Part shown: positions 56,801-64,000 of the stretch, in pieces | Numbering within the stretch: position 1 is the first letter of the stretch | Layout: every line of letters starts with the position of its first letter | Source: Candidatus Raymondbacteria bacterium RIFOXYA2_FULL_49_16 | GTDB taxonomy: Bacteria > Fibrobacterota > OXYB2-FULL-49-7 > XYB2-FULL-49-35 | Reading direction: 5' to 3' | DNA length: 64,000 nt | Assembly (NCBI GenBank): GCA_001789205.1 | Contig: MFYT01000023.1 | Span: 62,001 to 126,000 of the forward strand | Notes under the pieces: generated by a model | What the model saw: the letters and a program-made list of their open reading frames with translations, nothing else | Database searches by the model: none | What the model was told of the DNA's origin: nothing | Position numbers and translations under genes: made by a program

Positions 56801-57100
56801 CTTGATACCTTCGGTAAGCATCCGGTGGAAGGCTTCGTTGTTCGCTATAAGTTCTGGCGAATTGAGGCGGAGTAACTGTTTTATGGCATCTTCCCGTACT
56901 TCTGCGGATAATTTTGGATTAATTCTGGCAACTGCGGCGGTAAGTCGTTCAAGGAGGATGACATCTTCAAAGGACTGACGTTCCGGGGTTTGGCTGTCCG
57001 GCGCAATATCCGGGCCATAGATGTACTGATAGCCCGATTTTTCGAGAAGTTCTAGGGTGAATCGTTCTATTTCGGATTCTGTAATTCTATTTTTCGACAT
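53825..57100 (-). CDS. hsdR: Type I restriction endonuclease subunit R with an in-frame repeat insertion
   Basis: 1091 residues. The N-terminal nuclease domain has RPDVILFVNGLPLVVIELKN (PD...ExK). The helicase motor has Walker A WHTQGSGKSLSM, motif II VIADEAHRTQYG, ATYLGFTGTPIE and DMWLTGFDVP. C-terminal helical region present. Between ESTLRAS (about residue 292) and GDKKGGVVWHTQ lie some 45 residues not expected in HsdR, rich in Ala, Pro and Ser. They contain SAPDKRPVAEPVEVT, encoded by a palindromic repeat at 56145-56197. The frame is kept. It overlaps rhuM by 14 bases. Confidence 0.95.
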   Translation of the reverse strand: MSKNRITESEIERFTLELLEKSGYQYIYGPDIAPDSQTPERQSFEDVILLERLTAAVARINPKLSAEVREDAIKQLLRLNSPELIANNEAFHRMLTEGIKVSYQKDGNNRGDLVWLIDFTNPDKNDFFVLNQYTVIENNVNKRPDVILFVNGLPLVVIELKNPADENATIHSAFRQIQTYKQAIPTLFTYNGFTVISDGLEARAGTISAGFSRFMAWKTSDGKLEASPLIGQLETLIKGMLCKTTLLDLIRHFIVFEKARKEDKDTGIITIETVKKLAAYHQYYAVNLAVESTLRASGYAGTSASSAPDKRPVAEPVEVTGMVMEPPATYGLPSTETQPIGDKKGGVVWHTQGSGKSLSMVFYAGKIVLAMDNPTIVMITDRNDLDDQLFDTFASSKQLLRQEPVQAESRDKLKELLKVASGGIVFATIQKFFPDEGNVYEQLSNRKNIIVIADEAHRTQYGFKAKTVDAKDKNGSVVGKKIAYGYAKYMRDALPNATYLGFTGTPIESTDINTPAVFGNYIDIYDIAQAVTDGATVRIYYESRLAKIGLSAKGKKLVSDLDEELKQDELTETQKAKAKWTQLEALIGSADRIRRVALDIVTHFELRQEVFDGKSMIVTMSRRIAAELYAEIIKLRPLWHNSDLRKGALKVVMTSASSDGPEISKHHTIKEQRRALADRMKDPEDELKLVIVCDMWLTGFDVPCLHTLYIDKPMQGHNLMQAIARVNRVYKDKTGGLIVDYLGIAADLKKALSFYSNSGGKGDPAVMQAKAVQLMLEKIEIISQMFHGFAYEDYFEANTSKKLSFILAAEEHILGLDDGKKRFIDEVTALSQAFSIAIPHEQAMDAKDEVAFFQAVKARLAKFDWTDSGKTDEEIETAIRQVIDKALVTEQVIDVFDAAGIKKPDISILSEEFLLEVRNMEHKNIALEVLKKLLNDEIKARTRKNLVQGRTLMEMLENSIKKYHNKILTAAEVINELIKLSKEIKEMDKEPKEMGLSDHEYAFYTAIANNESAQQLMEKDKLRELAVVLFEKVRENASIDWTIKESVKAKLKVIVKRILRQYGYPPDMQMLATETVLKQAELIADEMTKGK
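56145..56197. repeat. Palindromic repeat element inside hsdR
   Basis: ACTTCGACAGGCTCAG (56145-56160) and CTGAGCTTGCCGAAGT (56182-56197) form a 16-bp inverted repeat with two mismatches and a 21-base loop. The TTCGACAGGCTCAG / CTGAGCxTGxCGAA pattern resembles dispersed palindromic elements of many environmental bacteria. Here it adds about 18 codons in frame just before the ATPase domain. Confidence 0.75.
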
Positions 57101-58112
57101 CTTTTTTTCCCATTATGCGCTTGATTTCTTTATCAAAATCCGAGACAAAGTTTTTATCCTGTATCTGCCGGTATGTTTCATATTCCTGCTCGGCCTTGAG
57201 CTTTGCTTCCAACGCAGTTACTTTGCCGTTGTCCTTCAATATCGGGTAGTTCGACAATTCCAGAATTCTATGGAGAAATTTTACCCAATCTTTCATGGTC
57301 ATAATAATTTTTCGCGACGCATTATTTTCCGCCAAATCCAGATATGCGGAGACAATCCGGTTCAATTCCTTAATGTGCTGTTCGTTCAGGTAATTTTTTG
57401 CCACCGTGACATCAGATTTCAATATTTTGCCATCCAACCCTTGTTTCCAGGTGGTTAGACCCATATAAAGCTTTGTGGCATCGGCGGAGGTATAAATAAG
57501 TTCCGCAGCGGTTTTTCCGGTTATGGCCCAATGAAGTTTGTTTTGAACGATAGCGAAGAAATCCTTAGTTATAGGCGCATTTTTATCATAGTCCGCGGAG
57601 AGAGCGAAGATGTCGGTAATTTTCTGATAGAACCGGCGTTCACTGGCCTGAATTTCACGGATTCGTTCAAGGAGTTCTTCGAAATAATCCTTGCCGAAAA
57701 CCCTGTTACCCTGTTTCAGCCGTTCATCGTCCAGCACAAATCCCTTTATAATGTATTCTTTGAGTGTCTTTGTGGCCCAGATACGGAATTGTGTTGCCTG
57801 GTAGGAGTTAACCCGGTAACCGACTGCGATAATTGCATCGAGGTTATAGTAATTGGTTTTATACTGTTTTCCATCAGCGGCAGTTGTTTCCAAAATGGAA
57901 ATAACTGATTTTTTCTGTAACTCGTTTGATTCGAATATGTTATTGAGGTGCTTATTGATGGCTGGGACTTTAACCCCGAATAATTCGGCTAAAGCCTTCT
58001 GCGTGAGCCAGACGGATTCATCTTGAACAAAGACTTCGACCCTAACTTTACCATCAACTGTAGTATAGAGAAGAAAGTTAGCTTGAGGGGCTGGGAGGTT
58101 TGATTTATTCAT
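57087..58112 (-). CDS. rhuM: RhuM family protein
   Basis: 341 residues. Family pattern: FLLYTTVDGKVRVEVFVQDE, WLTQKALAELFGVKVPAINK, HLNNIFESNEL, YNLDAIIAVGYRVNS and TQFRIWATKTLKEYIIKGF. RhuM proteins were first noted in Salmonella pathogenicity island 3 and recur beside restriction systems; the N-terminal part resembles a DNA-binding Bro/KilA-type domain. It sits between the GxxExxY gene and hsdR, whose start lies inside its 3' end. Function in the locus not known. Confidence 0.9.
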   Translation of the reverse strand: MNKSNLPAPQANFLLYTTVDGKVRVEVFVQDESVWLTQKALAELFGVKVPAINKHLNNIFESNELQKKSVISILETTAADGKQYKTNYYNLDAIIAVGYRVNSYQATQFRIWATKTLKEYIIKGFVLDDERLKQGNRVFGKDYFEELLERIREIQASERRFYQKITDIFALSADYDKNAPITKDFFAIVQNKLHWAITGKTAAELIYTSADATKLYMGLTTWKQGLDGKILKSDVTVAKNYLNEQHIKELNRIVSAYLDLAENNASRKIIMTMKDWVKFLHRILELSNYPILKDNGKVTALEAKLKAEQEYETYRQIQDKNFVSDFDKEIKRIMGKKDVEK

Positions 58113-58123
58113 GCAGGAATTCT

Positions 58124-58570
58124 TTATCTTTCATTTGTTTTTGTCAGTATGGAAATCCCAAGAGCGGTTGCTCGAACCGGTTGATTGAATTTGGAATTTA
58201 TCAGCCGCTTGAATTCCAGGCTTTTTGAACCGAAGTTTATCAACAACCCGACTTCCAGATTGTACGCTTCCAGATAGTTAATGGCTTGCGCCAGGTGAAC
58301 GTCTTCTAATTTTGTGATGCTTTTAATTTCAACGGAAACAACCTCGTCGATTAAGAAGTCGACCCTGCGCGTACCGATTTGCCGCTGTTTATAATAAATC
58401 GGCATTTCGTGTTCCCTGCTGAACGGGATGGCATTGTCCACAAGCTCAATCTTCAACGCCCTCTGATAAACCACTTCCTGAAAACCATTGCCCAGCGCCT
58501 TGTGAACAGCCATTGCACACCCGATAATCTTGGATGTAAGTTCCGAGTACTTGTAGCGTTCGTCTATCAT
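58124..58570 (-). CDS. GxxExxY family protein
   Basis: 148 residues from the ATG at 58570 (a GTG at 58582 borders the repeat). The defining motif is GFQEVVY (residues about 29-35), preceded by GCAMAVHKALGN; further family segments are RRVDFLIDEVVSVEIKSI, ETLVQAQ-like HLAQAINYLEAY, and VGLLINFGSKSLEFKR. The core with D-x-E-x-K (DFLIDEVVSVEIK) resembles a PD-(D/E)XK nuclease fold, as suggested for the family. Next to a palindromic repeat. Function not known. Confidence 0.88.
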   Translation of the reverse strand: MIDERYKYSELTSKIIGCAMAVHKALGNGFQEVVYQRALKIELVDNAIPFSREHEMPIYYKQRQIGTRRVDFLIDEVVSVEIKSITKLEDVHLAQAINYLEAYNLEVGLLINFGSKSLEFKRLINSKFNQPVRATALGISILTKTNER

Positions 58571-58583
58571 GATAAAAACCACT

Positions 58584-58686
58584 GTCTGAACCGTTGATTA
58601 AGCTGATTAATCTGATTACCTTGATTTAATACCACTATTTTCACAATCATCCCAATCATTAAATCAGCTTAATCAGTGGTTCAGAC
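58584..58686. repeat. Palindromic repeat with internal 9-mer tandem, between GxxExxY gene and hsdS
   Basis: A 27-base arm at 58584-58610 (starting GTCTGAACCGTTGATTAAG) matches the inverse of 58659-58686 with two substitutions and one indel. Inside the left part a nine-base unit TGATTAAxC repeats about four times. The right arm encodes the last codons and the TGA stop of hsdS. MITE-like, no gene inside. Confidence 0.75.
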
Positions 58687-59779
58687 ATTTTACTTCCCCA
58701 TTCATTAATTTTGGCAATAAAGTATCGCGCATTTTTTCGAGTATCCTGATTTGTGCATGATTGGATTTAATTTTATTTAGCCATCCATCGCATAGTCGGG
58801 AGGCGGCATGCAACAATTCATCGGAAGGAGCCTTTATTTCTAAATCACGTAATTGATCGAAAGTTATTTGCGGGAATGTACCGGATCGTGCTTCGGCCAA
58901 AGTCTGAAGCCATTCTGTGGTCTTTTTATTTGTCAGGTAGAAATACACAAATGCTTGACTTAAAATCCCTTTTGAACGTAAGACCATGAGCTTGGTGGAA
59001 ACGACATAGTCGCTTGCCTCAAAATCAATATAAGCATATCGTCCGTTCGCTGGTCGTATTTCACTAAATAGTATATCATCCTTCTTTATAGATTTTTTTG
59101 CCTGCCCAGGAAGATTTTTGACGCTTTCATAATGAGTATTTAGAACATCACCCAAATAAATATCTGATGTGTTTAAAAAAATAATTCCCGGTTTTGGAAA
59201 AGTATGCGTAATCGAAACGGTTTCTATTAGATCGCCTAAGAAAATTTGTTTCTCATAACTAACTTCCGCCTCCTCCACAAACCACTGCCTGAACAGCGTT
59301 TCCGCCATGGCTTCCAGCGTTTTGTTTTGCCGATGGAGTAGGTCTATTTTGTCGTCGAGACTGGAAAGGACTGAGGCGATGGCGTGTTGTTCAGGGAGAG
59401 AGGGGAGAGCAAGACCTATTTCGTATATTTCATAACGATCCGTTGATGGGATAGCAGAGCCACTATCCATCGCATTAATATCTTGCGTTAAAAGAAAATT
59501 GTAGAGAAAAACCAAATCAATGTCTGTGGTTTTCGGCTTCACATAAAAGGCGGTATCAATTACAGAGAATGGGACCCGAGAAAAATGAACACCTCTATAA
59601 GCACCTTTTCTCCCAATAATAATACTGGGGATTGGGCTTAAAAAAGAATTTGCGTAGCCGATTTTGCCATTGGTGCCATATACGGGATACACACCTTGAC
59701 AATCATGATAACCTTGTAATGATTTCCCATATTCCAAGGTTATGAGATCCCCTAACCTACATTCTTTCCACTCAGTCAT
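58673..59779 (-). CDS. hsdS: Type I restriction-modification specificity subunit
   Basis: 368 residues. Two target-recognition domains (1-175 and 180-368) separated by conserved helices: LPSLPEQHAIASVLSSLDDK with IDLLHRQNKTLEAMAETLFR marks the first spacer, and RLCDGWLNKIKSNHAQIRIL with LEKMRDTLLPKLMNGEV the second. It sets the DNA sequence recognised by HsdM and HsdR. The last residues (CLNH) and stop lie within a palindromic repeat. Overlaps the small gene upstream by 8 bases. Confidence 0.93.
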   Translation of the reverse strand: MTEWKECRLGDLITLEYGKSLQGYHDCQGVYPVYGTNGKIGYANSFLSPIPSIIIGRKGAYRGVHFSRVPFSVIDTAFYVKPKTTDIDLVFLYNFLLTQDINAMDSGSAIPSTDRYEIYEIGLALPSLPEQHAIASVLSSLDDKIDLLHRQNKTLEAMAETLFRQWFVEEAEVSYEKQIFLGDLIETVSITHTFPKPGIIFLNTSDIYLGDVLNTHYESVKNLPGQAKKSIKKDDILFSEIRPANGRYAYIDFEASDYVVSTKLMVLRSKGILSQAFVYFYLTNKKTTEWLQTLAEARSGTFPQITFDQLRDLEIKAPSDELLHAASRLCDGWLNKIKSNHAQIRILEKMRDTLLPKLMNGEVKCLNH

Positions 59780-60029
59780 CTCTATTCACCCTTTGCAACA
59801 CAACCGCCTCAAACGCTTCCATGTCTCGATCTCGCGCAATCTGAAACTCGCCATCCTCCCACCAGCTTTCAGGATCATGTTTCATTTTCAGAACACTTGG
59901 ATGATGGAAATTCTCGAAGCCTGTCTTGTATCCGCTGGTAAGGACCGGCATATCGGGAGGGAACGATTTCAAGACATCGATCAATTTTCCTACCGTGAAA
60001 TAGAATTTGTCGGAAAAGGCGTCCTTCAT
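59772..60029 (-). CDS. Small conserved-type protein upstream of hsdS
   Basis: 85 residues: KFYFTVGKLIDVLKSFPPDM and PVLTSGYKTGFENFH, then a charged end. A similar phrase (LxxxLxxFPPDxPV) occurs in small proteins beside restriction genes, so it looks genuine. It overlaps the hsdS start by 8 bases, supporting co-translation. No function recognised; an accessory or regulatory role in the locus is inference. Confidence 0.65.
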   Translation of the reverse strand: MKDAFSDKFYFTVGKLIDVLKSFPPDMPVLTSGYKTGFENFHHPSVLKMKHDPESWWEDGEFQIARDRDMEAFEAVVLQRVNRDD

Positions 60030-60099
60030 TTTCTACTCTCATATCCCCAAGGTATTTGGGCAACAAGCTGTTGCCCAATTGAAGGAGAAATTATTATCA

Positions 60100-61038
60100 T
60101 TATAAATTCACCTTCTTTAATCTCTCCAGCATATCCATGGCGTTTATATCCATTTTCGAAAATGCGAACCACCTTTTCCCCAGGTCCTTTAAAGAAGCGC
60201 CAAAATGGTATAACTCTGTTTCATCCAGAATCAGGAATCGATCGTGCGAAATGCCAAATTCTTTCAAGACTATTGGCGGATATTGTTCGTTGAATTTCAC
60301 CGCATCTGATACAAGCTGCCGCGAGATGTTCTTCGTGAAGATTGCAACCGTGACCCCTTTATTTCTCTTCGCAAATAATGCCAACACTCTATCGTCCACA
60401 TAGTTGTCAATCAGTGCAATCGACTTTTTCGCCGAACGGACAAGGCTTGAAATGAATTGCCAGGCGTCAAAAACCTGGCCGTTGTAGAAAACGCCCTGTT
60501 TTGGTTTTATCTCTTTCGCTTCTATGGCGTTGAATATCTTTTTAAACTTCTCGTCGCTGTCCTGCTTGTGTTCAAGTTGTTTTCTTTCTACAGTATTAAG
60601 CCGTTGAAAAACCTGGGCGTTTGCAGCGATGAATTTGCGCATGACGATAAATGCATTTATAATTTGAATGCTTACTTTAACGGCGGTTTGGCTCCGCAAA
60701 ACTGCCGAAAGCATGGCAACGCCCTGTTCGGTGAATGCATAGGGTAGATATTTGCGATGCCGCCCTCGCTTGTTTAAGGTGCCAGATTGGAACCTTAAAG
60801 AGTTCGCTTTTTCTATGGTCACAAATTGTGACCTTAAAGAATCGTATTCGTCAGTGGTCAGTTGAAACATGAATAGATCGGGAAATCTTTCGAGATTGCG
60901 TTTTACCGCCCGATTTAAGGTTTTTACTTCCGTTTTATATAATACGGCCAGATCGGTATCGAGCATGGCCTGAACTCCGCGAATTGAATAAATGCGGTTA
61001 TGTATGGTGTCAACTTTCATAATGTTTTTTGTGGTCAT
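60100..61038 (-). CDS. ORF6N-domain protein with C-terminal PLD-like region
   Basis: 312 residues. The N-terminal ORF6N domain is clear: [74 protein letters not shown]. The C-terminal half ([20 protein letters not shown], then [16 protein letters not shown], and HDRFLILDE) resembles a phospholipase-D/transphosphatidylase-like fold, with an HDR-type half motif rather than a full HKD. ORF6N domains are common in phage antirepressors and in genes inside restriction loci. Overlaps hsdM by 4 bases (ATGA). Confidence 0.9.
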   Translation of the reverse strand: MTTKNIMKVDTIHNRIYSIRGVQAMLDTDLAVLYKTEVKTLNRAVKRNLERFPDLFMFQLTTDEYDSLRSQFVTIEKANSLRFQSGTLNKRGRHRKYLPYAFTEQGVAMLSAVLRSQTAVKVSIQIINAFIVMRKFIAANAQVFQRLNTVERKQLEHKQDSDEKFKKIFNAIEAKEIKPKQGVFYNGQVFDAWQFISSLVRSAKKSIALIDNYVDDRVLALFAKRNKGVTVAIFTKNISRQLVSDAVKFNEQYPPIVLKEFGISHDRFLILDETELYHFGASLKDLGKRWFAFSKMDINAMDMLERLKKVNL

Positions 61039-62564
61039 GCCTTAACCCTCTTCAAATTCTCCAATATCGCCTTATTCAGCCTCTCCTCTTCTTTAAGCTG
61101 TTCCTCGAACTCCGCCTTCAGCTTGGTAAACCGCTCGTTAAAATCAAAATCATCCTCATCATCAGGCAGGCCGACATAACGCCCTGGCGTGAGTACATAA
61201 TCCAATTCCCGTACCCGTTCAATGGACGCCGAATTACAAAAACCTTTAATGTCCTCATATTTGCCCTTAGGTTTCCTCCACGCATGATACGTGCCGACAA
61301 TTTTCTGGATATCTTCCGCCGAAAGTTCCTTTGTTCTGCGATTTATCAAATGCCCTTCGTTTCTGGCATCTATAAATAGGATTTCATCCGTGCGGTTACG
61401 AAATCCGCCATTGGCCTTATTCCTGCTTAAAAACCAGAGACAAGCGGGAATCTGCGTGTTCAGGAATAATTTGGCTGGCAAATTGATGATACAATCAACC
61501 AATCGGGCTTCAATCAAAGCCTTGCGGATTTCACCTTCACCGGAGGTCTTGGAAGTGAGTGAACCTTTTGCCAGAACAAAGCCGGCAATCCCGCTCGGAC
61601 TCAGGTGATATAAGAAGTGCTGGATCCATGCGTAATTAGCGTTTCCTGTCGGTGGCATGCCATATTTCCATCTGCCATCTTTGCGGAGCAGGTCACCGCT
61701 CCAGTCACTGTCGTTAAATGGGGGATTAGCTATGACAAAATCCGCTTTTAAGTCTTTGTGAGTATCATTCAGGAAAGAGCCTTCATTGTTCCACCTCACT
61801 TGCGAGCTGTCTAAACTACGGATGGCAAGGTTCATTTTCGCCAGGCGCCATGTGGTTTGGTTACTTTCCTGTCCAAAGATGGAAATATCATTGGTTTTAC
61901 CCTGGTGACTTGCGACAAACTTTTCAGATTGGACAAACATACCGCCCGAGCCGCAGCAGGGATCAAAAACCCGGCCTTTGTGAGGTTCAAGCATTTCTAC
62001 CAGGAGTTCAACAACGCTTCGGGGGGTATAGAATTGCCCACCCTTTTTACCTTCGGTAAGTGCGAATTCACCAAGGAAATATTCGAATACATGCCCAAGA
62101 AGGTCTGCGCTGCGGGCCTTGGCATCACCAAGGGCAATATTACTGACAAGGTCTATGAGGCCGCCAAGATTGGTTGGGTCCAGGTTTCCGCGCGCAAAAA
62201 CTTTTGGTAATACATCTCTCAGAGAAGGGTTCTCGCGTTCAATGGCATCCATCGACTCATCGACGGTTTTTCCAATGGTCGGCTGTTTTGCGTGGGATTT
62301 GAGGAAACTCCAACGTGCGGTGGGAGGAACAAAAAAGACATTTTCAGCTTTATATTCGTCTTTATCCTCTGGATCAGCGCCTTTATATTCGCCCTTGCCG
62401 CTCTTTAGCTTGTCGTGCAATTCCTCGAAAGCATCTGAAATATATTTGAGGAAAATAAGGCCTAAAACAATGTGCTTATATTCCGCGGCATCGATATTTT
62501 TCCGGAGTTTGTCCGCGGCTTTCCAGAGTTGTTTTTCAATCGGTTCGGTGGGTTCTGTTTTCAT
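61035..62564 (-). CDS. hsdM: Type I restriction-modification DNA methyltransferase subunit
   Basis: 509 residues. N-terminal helical HsdM domain ([20 protein letters not shown]), the AdoMet-binding motif [11 protein letters not shown] and the adenine-specific catalytic motif NPPF ([13 protein letters not shown]). Family segments [17 protein letters not shown] and [19 protein letters not shown] are present. It methylates adenine at sites set by HsdS. First gene of the minus-strand locus. Confidence 0.96.
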   Translation of the reverse strand: MKTEPTEPIEKQLWKAADKLRKNIDAAEYKHIVLGLIFLKYISDAFEELHDKLKSGKGEYKGADPEDKDEYKAENVFFVPPTARWSFLKSHAKQPTIGKTVDESMDAIERENPSLRDVLPKVFARGNLDPTNLGGLIDLVSNIALGDAKARSADLLGHVFEYFLGEFALTEGKKGGQFYTPRSVVELLVEMLEPHKGRVFDPCCGSGGMFVQSEKFVASHQGKTNDISIFGQESNQTTWRLAKMNLAIRSLDSSQVRWNNEGSFLNDTHKDLKADFVIANPPFNDSDWSGDLLRKDGRWKYGMPPTGNANYAWIQHFLYHLSPSGIAGFVLAKGSLTSKTSGEGEIRKALIEARLVDCIINLPAKLFLNTQIPACLWFLSRNKANGGFRNRTDEILFIDARNEGHLINRRTKELSAEDIQKIVGTYHAWRKPKGKYEDIKGFCNSASIERVRELDYVLTPGRYVGLPDDEDDFDFNERFTKLKAEFEEQLKEEERLNKAILENLKRVKA

Positions 62565-62872
62565 AGATTTGGTTTCATCTTAAGGTGGGTTCCATTTTCT
62601 CCGCCATGGATGGCAGGTGATTCTTTTAGGCGCGGCTTTTTCATTGATTCATAAGGAAATATAACCTTTTGCACCTGTTGGCAAATAGCACAAAAGAATT
62701 GATTTTCTTTGGCGATGAACTTCTTGTTAGTATCCTTATGTAAATATAGGGAGAGCAAGAATTTGTTGACGGTCGTGGCGTATTGGGCCGATTTCCTCTG
62801 TTATGCGAGGGGAAAAACCATGGATCATCCTGTTTGAAAAAATTATATTAGAAAAAAAAGGAAAAATATTCC
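62565..62872. other. Intergenic region between divergent hsdM and aldo/keto reductase genes
   Basis: 308 bases. Nothing coding is convincing here. TTGACG at about 62764 and an AT-rich ATTATATTAG just before the reductase could be promoter parts, but they are not properly spaced. AAAGG upstream of the ATG at 62873 is a plausible ribosome site. Confidence 0.4.
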
Positions 62873-63835
62873 ATGCACTACAGAACCCTTGGCCGCACAG
62901 GCCTCACAGTATCGGAAATCGGTTTGGGAACCCTGGCAATTGGCGGACCCTGGTCATTCGGCGGATTTGAATTCGGCAGGGGACAGGTCGATGACAAAAA
63001 CTCCCTGAAAATGATCTCCATTGCCCTGGACGCTGGGGTCAATTTCATTGATACCGCGGATATCTACGGATATGGCAAGAGCGAGGAGATTATCGGCAAG
63101 GGCATTGAGGGAAAACGCGAAAAGACCGTGATATGCACCAAGGTGGGCAACCGGGGGACTGAGCGCGAATGGTTCAAGGATTTTTCACCCGCATGGATAA
63201 AGGCCGCGTGCGAACAGAGCCTCAAACGCTTGAAGACAGATTACATTGACGTCTACCTGCTCCATTCTCCTGACGAGGATTTTATTTTCCGCGATGACCT
63301 GTTCACTGCTTTCAACGAACTGAAGAAAGAGGGAAAGATAAGATTTTACGGCTGCTCCGTGGTCTCCCCGAAACAGGGTGTGGATTTCCTCTCATCCGGA
63401 TATGGCGATGTCATTGAAACCTTTTACAATATCTGCGACCGTGCGGCCCTGGACGATCTTTTTCCCGCGGCGCAGCACGCGGACGCGGGCATTGTAATCA
63501 AAGCGCCGCTTTGTTCGGGCCTGCTCACGGGAAAATACACTAAAAACACCAGCTTTGACCCCAGCGATTTCAGGAGTGAGTTGTATCCCCGCGAACGTCT
63601 TGAGAAGATCATCAATGTGACCGATTATGCGCGGCCCTTTGCGGACAGGGCCGGTCTTTCGCTTTCCCAGTTTGCCCTGAAATACTGCCTTACGCGCGAT
63701 GAGGTGTCAACTATTATTCCAGGGGGAAAGACCGCGGGCCAGGTCCTTGAGAATGTGCGTGCCAGCGATGGCGGCGATTTGCCTATTGCAACGCTTGAAC
63801 AGATTGAAGAGGCGATAAAAGATTATCTGAAATAG
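62873..63835 (+). CDS. Aldo/keto reductase
   Basis: 320 residues. NADPH-dependent carbonyl reductase family; a TIM barrel with GLGTLAIGGPWSFGG, FIDTADIYGYGKSEE and VYLLHSPD. The catalytic tetrad fits Asp 60, Tyr 65, Lys 90 and His 131. The end has the cofactor-binding phrase IIPGGKTAGQVLENVRA. It is not obviously linked to the restriction locus. Substrate unknown. Confidence 0.93.
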   Translation: MHYRTLGRTGLTVSEIGLGTLAIGGPWSFGGFEFGRGQVDDKNSLKMISIALDAGVNFIDTADIYGYGKSEEIIGKGIEGKREKTVICTKVGNRGTEREWFKDFSPAWIKAACEQSLKRLKTDYIDVYLLHSPDEDFIFRDDLFTAFNELKKEGKIRFYGCSVVSPKQGVDFLSSGYGDVIETFYNICDRAALDDLFPAAQHADAGIVIKAPLCSGLLTGKYTKNTSFDPSDFRSELYPRERLEKIINVTDYARPFADRAGLSLSQFALKYCLTRDEVSTIIPGGKTAGQVLENVRASDGGDLPIATLEQIEEAIKDYLK

Positions 63836-63866
63836 CCGCACAAGTCAGCCATAATCCGCAGCGTCT

Positions 63867-64000
63867 TCAGAAGTCGCTGTTGACAATGGTCTGGTCGCGT
63901 TCGGGGCCAACCGACACCAGCGACATAGGCACTCCCACCAACTGTGACAGGCGTTCAAGATAGCGCTGCGCTTTTTCCGGAAGATCGCTGAATTCCCTTG
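63867..64000 (-). CDS. purA: Adenylosuccinate synthetase, C-terminal end (partial)
   Basis: The minus strand from the window edge reads [16 protein letters not shown], then [17 protein letters not shown] and ends at a TGA at 63867. This is the conserved C-terminus of PurA, where LPxxAxxYxxxIE and ISVGPxRxxTI recur. The enzyme makes adenylosuccinate from IMP in purine synthesis. Only about 44 residues are in the window. Confidence 0.88.
   Translation of the reverse strand, partial: REFSDLPEKAQRYLERLSQLVGVPMSLVSVGPERDQTIVNSDF

Noticed and set aside
1-64000. CRISPR array, tRNA or rRNA genes, or a type IX secretion gene set
   Set aside because: No regularly spaced repeats, no tRNA-like cloverleaf or rRNA segment, and no Por/Gld/Spr-type genes were seen, despite the sorting domains.

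Overview
The window is a 64 kb chromosomal segment from a Gram-negative (diderm) bacterium. Eight secreted proteins end in a type-A-like C-terminal sorting domain with an NPFNP core. Together with the diderm secretion and Tol-type envelope genes, this points to the Fibrobacterota/Chitinivibrionia side of the FCB group. That placement is inference from protein style; no rRNA or tRNA gene was seen.

Region 1 (1-18.2 kb): AT-rich secreted-protein genes lead into a type II secretion / type IV pilus-like operon. Its order is secretin, GspL/PilM-like, GspM/PilO-like, GspC/PilP-like, a beta-helix protein, a GspI-like pseudopilin, GspF, a GspJ-like pseudopilin, a GspG-like pseudopilin and GspE. The operon is split by a 4 kb AT-rich block (11.1-15.2 kb) holding a secreted protein, a metzincin-like protease and a leucine-rich-repeat lipoprotein. 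Downstream, on the minus strand, lie a decayed metallo-beta-lactamase-fold gene and a Bax-inhibitor-1 family membrane protein.

Region 2 (18.3-35.1 kb): a plus-strand envelope and secretion cluster. It starts with a multidomain surface protein (nine chitobiase-C-like repeats, a PKD domain and a formylglycine-generating-enzyme-like domain) and a 1949-residue TPR protein. These are followed by a small exported protein, a TolQ/ExbB, a TolQ-TolR fusion whose transmembrane Asp is replaced by Gly, a TolR/ExbD with the Asp, a TonB-like protein, a PilZ protein, a FliL-like lipoprotein and SecA.

Region 3 (35.1-53.8 kb): a regulated locus of secreted proteins, probably for plant polysaccharide (pectin-like) breakdown. 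It encodes two alpha/beta-hydrolase-like proteins, two beta-helix proteins, a YetA/PcRGLX-like protein, a CBM9-like protein and one unknown, all with the sorting domain. A sigma-54 activator with PAS and jelly-roll-like sensory modules sits at one end, and a membrane-anchored AraC regulator with a LamG-like ectodomain at the other. Three sequences with exact -24/-12 (sigma-54) spacing precede the plus-strand transcription units, and AT-rich TTGATA-type palindromes lie upstream of them.

Region 4 (53.8-62.6 kb): a type I restriction-modification locus (hsdM, ORF6N-PLD protein, small ORF, hsdS, GxxExxY protein, rhuM, hsdR) carrying two palindromic repeat elements. One of them lies in frame inside hsdR. 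The window ends with an aldo/keto reductase and the C-terminal end of purA.
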